Of a DNA stretch of 24,590 nt, positions 20,445-24,590 are shown one piece after another. Each line of letters opens with the position of its first letter. Position 1 is the stretch's first letter. This DNA is from an uncultured Caulobacter sp. GTDB taxonomy: Bacteria; Pseudomonadota; Alphaproteobacteria; Caulobacterales; Caulobacteraceae. The position numbers were made by a program, and so were the translations under genes. The stretch is taken from positions 1 to 24,590 of the forward strand of contig NZ_CALCDX010000094.1 of NCBI RefSeq assembly GCF_937900395.1, written 5' to 3'. The notes below the pieces were generated by a model that was not told the origin of the DNA, made no database searches, and saw only the letters and a list, made by a program, of their open reading frames with translations.

Positions 20445-22303
20445 GGGGCATGGGCGGTCCGCCCTCCGCCGGGCGCGCGGCCGTTCCCGGCGCGATCGCC
20501 AAGGCGGATCAGCCCGTACGCTTCTGGAGCGCCATGGGGGACCTCACGCGCCTGGTCATGCGCTCCGGCGCGCCGGGCCTGCGCTGGCGGGTGACGGTCG
20601 CCCTGGTCCTGACGCTGACGGGCAAGGCGCTGGGCGTCCTGGCCCCCCTGATGCTGGGCAAGGCGGTCAACCAGCTGTCGGCCGGGCAGAGCGCGGCGGT
20701 CGCCGTGACCTGGGCCTTCGCCGGGCTGGCCCTGGGCTGGGCGTTCGTGCGGTTCGTCTCGGCCGCCGCGCCGCAAGCCCGGGACACGATCTTCACGCCC
20801 GTCGCCCAGGCCGCCCAGAACCGGGCGGCGGTCGAGACCTTCGCCCACGCCCTGTCGCTGTCGATCGACTTCCACCAGTCCAAGCGCACCGGCTCGCTGT
20901 CGCGGGTGATCGATCGCGGCGCGCGGTCGATGGACTTCCTGCTGCGCAGCCTGGCCTTCAACCTGGCGCCCACGGGCGTCGAACTGATCATGGCGGCCGT
21001 CGTGCTGGCGAAAGCCTATGACTGGCGGTTCGCGGCCATCGCGCTGGGCACCGTGGCCGTCTATGGCTACCTGACCTTCGCGATCTCGGACTGGCGCATC
21101 GGTCATCGCCGGGCCTTGAACGAGGCCGACGCCGAAGCCGCCGGCCGCGCGGTCGACGCGCTGCTGAACTACGAGACCGTCAAGTCGTTCGGCGCGGAGG
21201 CCCGAGCCGTGGCCGGCTATGGCGGCGCGCTGGATCGCTATGGCGAGGCGCAGATCAAGGCGACCAACTCGCTGAACCTGCTGAACATGGTGCAGGCGGC
21301 GGTGATGAGCGTCGGCCTGGGCGGCATGGCGGTGCTCGCGGGCGCCGAGGCCGCCGCCGGGCGCATCGGCCCCGGCGACGTGACGGCCGCCATCCTGATC
21401 CTGATCAACCTCTACGCCCCGCTGAACATCCTGGGCTTCGCCTATCGCGAGATCCGCCAGTCGCTGATCGACATGGAGGCGATGATGGACCTGCGCCGTC
21501 AGAGCGCCGACGTGGCCGACGCGCCGGACGCCATCGACCTGCCGCCCAGCGTGGATCGCAGGGGCGGGGCGGTGGCCTTCGAGAAGGTCTCCTTCCGCCA
21601 TGGCGCGCGGTCCGAGGGCCTGGCGGACGTGACCCTGAACATCGCGCCGGGAACGACCGTGGCGATCGTCGGTCCCTCGGGCGCGGGCAAGACGACGCTG
21701 GTGCGGCTGGCGCTGCGGATGATCGATCCCCAGGCGGGGCGGATCACGCTGGACGGCCACGACCTGCGCGCCCTGACCCAGGCCTCGCTGCGGCGCGCGG
21801 TGGCGCTGGTGCCCCAGGACGTGGCGCTGTTCAACGACACCCTGGCCGCCAACATCGCCTTCGCCCGGCCCGAGGCCACCGAGGCCGAGGTCTGGGCGGC
21901 CGCCGAGGCCGCGGAGCTTGGCGAGTTCATTCGCAATCTGCCCGACGGCATGGCCACCAAGGTCGGCGAGCGCGGCTTGAAGCTTTCCGGCGGCGAGCGT
22001 CAGCGCGTCGGCATCGCCCGCGCCCTGCTGGCCGATCCGCGCGTTCTGATCCTAGACGAGGCGACCAGCGCGCTGGACAGCCGCACCGAGGCGGCCATCC
22101 AGGCGACGCTGCGCAAGGCCAGGGCTGGCAGAACGACCCTGGTCGTGGCGCACCGGCTCTCGACCATCGCCGACGCCGACGAGATCGTGGTGCTGCGGCG
22201 GGGCAGGGTGGTCGAGCGCGGCCGCCACGAGGCGCTGCTGGAGGCCGGCGGTGAGTACGCGGCCCTGTGGCGCCGCCAGACCCGCGAGCGCGAGCCGGTT
22301 TAG
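20441..22303 (+). CDS. Atm1/HMT1-type ABC exporter (fused membrane and ATPase domains)
   Basis: A 620-residue half-transporter that should act as a homodimer in the inner membrane. Six helices span roughly residues 40-350, including the FHQSKRTGSLSRVIDRG and NYETVKSFGAE segments typical of the Atm1 subfamily, which exports glutathione-linked or sulfur-containing compounds and metals. The ATPase domain has Walker A GPSGAGKTT (about 410), signature LSGGERQRVGIARALL (about 516), Walker B VLILDEATSALD, and VVAHRLSTI with the H-loop His. The start at 20441 overlaps the lipoprotein stop by four bases (ATGA); upstream starts are in that gene. Confidence 0.93.
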   Translation: MRGMGGPPSAGRAAVPGAIAKADQPVRFWSAMGDLTRLVMRSGAPGLRWRVTVALVLTLTGKALGVLAPLMLGKAVNQLSAGQSAAVAVTWAFAGLALGWAFVRFVSAAAPQARDTIFTPVAQAAQNRAAVETFAHALSLSIDFHQSKRTGSLSRVIDRGARSMDFLLRSLAFNLAPTGVELIMAAVVLAKAYDWRFAAIALGTVAVYGYLTFAISDWRIGHRRALNEADAEAAGRAVDALLNYETVKSFGAEARAVAGYGGALDRYGEAQIKATNSLNLLNMVQAAVMSVGLGGMAVLAGAEAAAGRIGPGDVTAAILILINLYAPLNILGFAYREIRQSLIDMEAMMDLRRQSADVADAPDAIDLPPSVDRRGGAVAFEKVSFRHGARSEGLADVTLNIAPGTTVAIVGPSGAGKTTLVRLALRMIDPQAGRITLDGHDLRALTQASLRRAVALVPQDVALFNDTLAANIAFARPEATEAEVWAAAEAAELGEFIRNLPDGMATKVGERGLKLSGGERQRVGIARALLADPRVLILDEATSALDSRTEAAIQATLRKARAGRTTLVVAHRLSTIADADEIVVLRRGRVVERGRHEALLEAGGEYAALWRRQTREREPV

Positions 22304-22362
22304 GGCTTCGCCGCGCCCGGCGGGGAGACTATATCGACGACGCTTTCCAGAGGAGTTCCGCC

Positions 22363-22800
22363 TTGCGCTATCTGCACACCATGGTCCGCGTCCGCGATCT
22401 GGACGCTTCGCTGCGGTTCTATTGCGAGGGCCTGGGTCTCCAGGAAGTCTCTCGGATGGAGAACGAAAAGGGCCGCTTCACGCTCGTCTTTCTGGCCGCG
22501 CCGGAAGACGTCGAGTTGGCCAAGGAGCGCAAGGCGCCGCTGGTCGAGCTGACCTACAACTGGGACGACGAAGAATATCTCGGCGGCCGCAATTTCGGCC
22601 ACCTGGCCTATCGCGTCGACGACATCTACGAGACGTGCCAGCGCCTGATGGACATGGGCGTGACGATCAACCGTCCGCCGCGCGACGGCCACATGGCGTT
22701 CGTGCGCTCGCCGGACGGCATCTCGGTCGAGCTGCTGCAGGACGGCAGCCTGCCGCCGGCCGAGCCCTGGGCCTCGATGCCCAACACGGGCGCCTGGTAA
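22363..22800 (+). CDS. gloA: Lactoylglutathione lyase (glyoxalase I)
   Basis: A 145-residue metal-dependent enzyme that converts the hemithioacetal of methylglyoxal and glutathione to S-lactoylglutathione. All four metal ligands of the E. coli enzyme have counterparts: His5 in RYLHTMVRV, Glu in VELTYNW, His in FGHLAY, and Glu in SVELLQ. The start is TTG 22363 with AGGAG seven bases upstream, giving the canonical MRYLHTM N-terminus; the frame upstream overlaps the ABC gene and is spurious. It lies 59 bp after the exporter and may be co-transcribed, consistent with glutathione chemistry. Confidence 0.96.
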   Translation: MRYLHTMVRVRDLDASLRFYCEGLGLQEVSRMENEKGRFTLVFLAAPEDVELAKERKAPLVELTYNWDDEEYLGGRNFGHLAYRVDDIYETCQRLMDMGVTINRPPRDGHMAFVRSPDGISVELLQDGSLPPAEPWASMPNTGAW

Positions 22801-22808
22801 GCGCGCGG

Positions 22809-23231
22809 CTAGACGAGACGCGCGCGGGCCAGGTCTTCCAGCCGTCGGACCGGCGCGTCGGCGATGGCCTTCCAGATCACCCGCGCCAGCTCCACCCGAT
22901 AGGCGGTCTTGTAGCCGGTGACGAACGGCGAGCGCGCGCCGCCGGACGCTTCGGTGTTCAGCGCGTCGGCCAGCGCCTGGCGCACCTTGCGCGCCTGGGC
23001 GTCGAACGCGCCTGGACCGGGCAGGGAGATCAGTCGGTCGATCTCCAGGCCGGCATGCACCGCCGTCGCCACCAGCGCGGGAAGCGCGGACAGGTCGGAG
23101 GGGGCGAAGGCGCACATCTTGAAGCTGGGCTTCGTGGTATTGGCCCCGATCTTTTCGCCGGTGAGCTTGAAATCCAGGATCGCGGCGACGCGGTTCAGCG
23201 TCTCTGGCCAGTGATCGTCAGCATTCGCCAT
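22809..23231 (-). CDS. Conserved hypothetical protein
   Basis: A 140-residue soluble protein with no signal peptide or membrane segment, predicted mixed helix and strand. I do not recognise a family. The stretch YKTAYRVELARVIWKAIADAP near the C-terminus is amphipathic helix. It converges on gloA with 8 bp between the stops. The start is ATG 23231. Codon use resembles the neighbours and the frame is the best on this strand, but no motif supports a role. Confidence 0.72.
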   Translation of the reverse strand: MANADDHWPETLNRVAAILDFKLTGEKIGANTTKPSFKMCAFAPSDLSALPALVATAVHAGLEIDRLISLPGPGAFDAQARKVRQALADALNTEASGGARSPFVTGYKTAYRVELARVIWKAIADAPVRRLEDLARARLV

Positions 23232-23366
23232 TTACTTGTGGTCCCCCTAGGGGCTCCCGATAACCGGGTTCATTGAGCGAGGAAAGCACTCCCAGCGCGA
23301 ACTTCGCGTTTTGGGTATAGGCCGGCACTGGAAATACGTCGGACGAGACGCCAAATGCCGACGGCT

Positions 23367-23380
23367 CCGCTCCGGAGCGG
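23367..23380. promoter_or_regulatory. 14-bp perfect palindrome upstream of the GST gene
   Basis: CCGCTCCGGAGCGG is a perfect palindrome, 18 bases before the GST start. It is a plausible operator for a dimeric repressor or a leader hairpin. A smaller GCGAA/TTCGC repeat lies upstream near 23300. Confidence 0.45.
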
Positions 23381-23398
23381 AACACGAGGCTCGAAGCC

Positions 23399-24103
23399 AT
23401 GTCGGATCTGTCCGCCTTTCCGATCACTCGCCGCTGGCCCGCCCAGCATCCCGACCAGATCCAGCTGTACTCGCTGCCGACCCCCAACGGCGTGAAGGTC
23501 TCGATCATGCTGGAGGAGACGGGGCTGCCGTACGAGCCGCACCTGATCGACATCGGCAAGAACGAGACCTGGGAGCCGGAATATCTATCGCTGAACCCGA
23601 ATGGGAAGATCCCGGCGATCCTCGATCCCAACGGTCCGGACGGGAAGCCTCTGGCCCTGTTCGAATCCGGCGCCATCCTGGTCTATCTGGCCGACAAGAG
23701 CGGCAAGTTCCTGCCGACCGACCCCGCCGCGCGTTACGAGACGCTGCAGTGGGTCTTCTTCCAGATGGCCGCGATCGGGCCGATGTTCGGCCAGCTGGGC
23801 TTCTTCCATAAGTTCGCGGGCAAGGACTACGAGGACAAGCGTCCGCGCGACCGCTACGCCGCCGAATCAAAGCGGCTTCTGGGCGTCCTGGAAGGGCGTC
23901 TGGCCAACCGTTCGTGGATCATGGGCGACGACTACACGATCGCCGACATCGCCACGCTGGGCTGGGTGCGAAATCTCGTCGGCTTCTACGGCGCCGGCGA
24001 CTTGGTCGATTACGCGGCTCTGAAGCACGTTCCTCGCTGGCTGGAGCAGGGTTTGGCGCGTCCGGCGGTGCAGCGCGGCCTCGACATTCCCAAGCGTGGA
24101 TGA
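23399..24103 (+). CDS. Glutathione S-transferase, YghU/YfcG-like
   Basis: A 234-residue cytosolic GST. The N-terminal thioredoxin-like domain has IQLYSLPTPNGVKVSIMLEETGLPYE, NPNGKIPAILDP and the glutathione-binding LFESGAILVYLAD. The helical domain has QWVFFQMAAIGPMFGQ and the N-capping DDYTIADIA. The TPNG and FFQMAAIGPMFGQ stretches match the YghU/YfcG (nu-class) group, which has disulfide-bond reductase activity with glutathione. The ATG at 23399 has GAGG about ten bases upstream. It is near gloA and the Atm1-like exporter, all of which use glutathione or related compounds. Confidence 0.94.
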   Translation: MSDLSAFPITRRWPAQHPDQIQLYSLPTPNGVKVSIMLEETGLPYEPHLIDIGKNETWEPEYLSLNPNGKIPAILDPNGPDGKPLALFESGAILVYLADKSGKFLPTDPAARYETLQWVFFQMAAIGPMFGQLGFFHKFAGKDYEDKRPRDRYAAESKRLLGVLEGRLANRSWIMGDDYTIADIATLGWVRNLVGFYGAGDLVDYAALKHVPRWLEQGLARPAVQRGLDIPKRG

Positions 24104-24143
24104 GGCCAGAGCGCCTGCGACCTTTTCGCCTGAGCGTTAAGAA

Positions 24144-24160
24144 TTAAGACCTGATTAACC
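24144..24160 (+). promoter_or_regulatory. CtrA binding site
   Basis: TTAA (24144-24147), seven bases, then TTAACC (24155-24160): a perfect match to the full CtrA consensus TTAA-N7-TTAAC of Caulobacter. It lies 18 bases before the first hairpin of sRNA candidate B, where an activator overlapping a -35 region would bind. No protein gene starts downstream before the tRNA. Confidence 0.75.
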
Positions 24161-24178
24161 ACGATCGCCCGACCCTGT

Positions 24179-24251
24179 GCGCGTCTTCTTTGGAAGGCGC
24201 ACCACCATCACTGACTTTCCACAGCCCGGTCTCGTACCGGGCTGTTTTTTT
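24179..24251 (+). ncRNA. Candidate small RNA B, CtrA box upstream
   Basis: The stretch forms a 5' hairpin, GCGC-GT-CTTC / GAAG-GCGC (24179-24200), then an unpaired ACCACCATCACTGACTTTCC, then a perfect 9-bp terminator (24222-24251). No ORF of note is inside. It begins 75 bases after the GST stop and could be just that gene's 3' end. The CtrA box just upstream and the shared CTGACTTTCCA motif with candidate A argue for an independent small RNA. The 5' end is approximate. Confidence 0.5.
24222..24251 (+). terminator. Intrinsic terminator after GST / sRNA candidate B
   Basis: CAGCCCGGT (24222-24230) pairs perfectly with ACCGGGCTG (24236-24244) around a CTCGT loop, followed by seven T. Confidence 0.92.
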
Positions 24252-24263
24252 AGAACAAGGCGC

Positions 24264-24291
24264 TTGCATCGCCGCGGGGAGGCGGCTATCA
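24264..24291 (+). promoter_or_regulatory. Promoter of tRNA-Asn copy 1
   Basis: TTGCAT (24264-24269), a 16-base spacer, then CTATCA (24286-24291), which resembles the Caulobacter -35 and GCTANAWC-type -10 elements. The same arrangement with the same spacer stands before the second tRNA copy. Confidence 0.7.
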
Positions 24292-24317
24292 CGCGGCCTC
24301 TTCTGAGAGCGACCTGT

Positions 24318-24392
24318 TCCGCGGTAGCTCAGTGGTAGAGCAGCCGGCTGTTAACCGGCTGGTCGTAGGTTCGAATCCTACCCGCGGAGCCA
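24318..24392 (+). tRNA. tRNA-Asn (GTT)
   Basis: The acceptor TCCGCGG (24318-24324) pairs with CCGCGGA (24382-24388), followed by the discriminator G and an encoded CCA (24390-24392). D-arm AGCTCAGTGGTAGAGC, anticodon stem GCCGG/CCGGC with loop CTGTTAA, anticodon GTT at 24350-24352, and T-arm GTAGGTTCGAATCCTAC are all standard. Confidence 0.97.
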
Positions 24393-24494
24393 CTCTTTCT
24401 GTTCGCCTTTTCAGAAGCTTCCCGCACATCCAGCATCCGCGATCGCCTGTTCGCGTCCGCGTGCATTTGTCTCAAATCCGACGGCCGACGGCGC

Positions 24495-24522
24495 TTGCAT
24501 CGACTCCGCGCGGCGGTTATCT
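24495..24522 (+). promoter_or_regulatory. Promoter of tRNA-Asn copy 2
   Basis: TTGCAT (24495-24500), a 16-base spacer, then TTATCT (24517-24522). It is a close copy of the promoter before the first tRNA, including GAGAGCGACCTGTTCC further down. Confidence 0.7.
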
Positions 24523-24548
24523 AGCCGCCTCTCTCGAGAGCGACCTGT

Positions 24549-24590
24549 TCCGCGGTAGCTCAGTGGTAGAGCAGCCGGCTGTTAACCGGC
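24549..24590 (+). tRNA. tRNA-Asn (GTT), second copy, cut by the window end
   Basis: The 42 bases present are identical to the start of the first tRNA-Asn through the anticodon stem, with anticodon GTT. The rest lies outside the window. Confidence 0.93.

Noticed and set aside
20327..21760. A 477-codon minus-strand ORF opposite the ABC exporter
   Set aside because: Arg/Gly/His-rich shadow without motifs; the exporter on the plus strand is unambiguous.

Overview
The window is GC-rich chromosomal DNA from an alphaproteobacterium, most likely Caulobacter or a close relative. Supporting signs are a perfect CtrA box (TTAA-N7-TTAACC), a CC_3452-type small cysteine protein, a DUF2799 lipoprotein, a paired PimC/PimD-like acyl-CoA dehydrogenase system and the general gene style. 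Bases 1 to about 1000 look different: a tight run of very short same-strand ORFs with one-base TGATG overlaps, phage-like in layout and joined abruptly to the middle of a pstS gene on the opposite strand. The last phage-like ORF and pstS are both cut at this junction, so it is either a real rearrangement or an assembly chimera.

From 1 kb to 4 kb lie the 5' fragment of pstS with a three-repeat Pho box, an ArsC-type arsenate reductase, and a cobalamin riboswitch controlling cobO plus a DUF1636 metal-binding protein. A DUF2799 lipoprotein faces them. From 4 kb to 6.1 kb is a bifunctional class A penicillin-binding protein. The 305-base gap after it holds a terminator-ended sRNA candidate and a 12-bp perfect hairpin. 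From 11.5 kb down to 6.4 kb on the minus strand runs a five-gene copper-acquisition operon: DUF2946 protein, TonB-dependent receptor, PepSY membrane protein with a Met/His-rich loop, PCu(A)C chaperone, SCO1/SenC. It probably feeds copper to cytochrome oxidase.

From 11.6 kb to 18.9 kb are mostly housekeeping and small genes: dusA, a retropepsin-like protease, a small secreted protein, a DUF1289 protein divergent from a CobT-like protein, two acyl-CoA dehydrogenase subunits, an unknown 120-aa protein, a previously easily missed 39-aa ORF whose ribosome binding site is caught in a stem, and a CC_3452-family protein. From 18.9 kb to 24.1 kb are a LOG-family protein, a lipoprotein translationally coupled to an Atm1-type ABC exporter, glyoxalase I, an unknown protein and a glutathione S-transferase.

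The end of the window holds a CtrA box followed by a second sRNA candidate, which shares an 11-nt motif and its terminator design with the one at 6.3 kb. Then come two tandem tRNA-Asn genes, each with its own near-identical promoter; the second is cut by the window end. No transposase, integrase or CRISPR array was seen. The least explained parts are the junction near 1 kb, the two related sRNA candidates, and the hairpins that mask translation starts.
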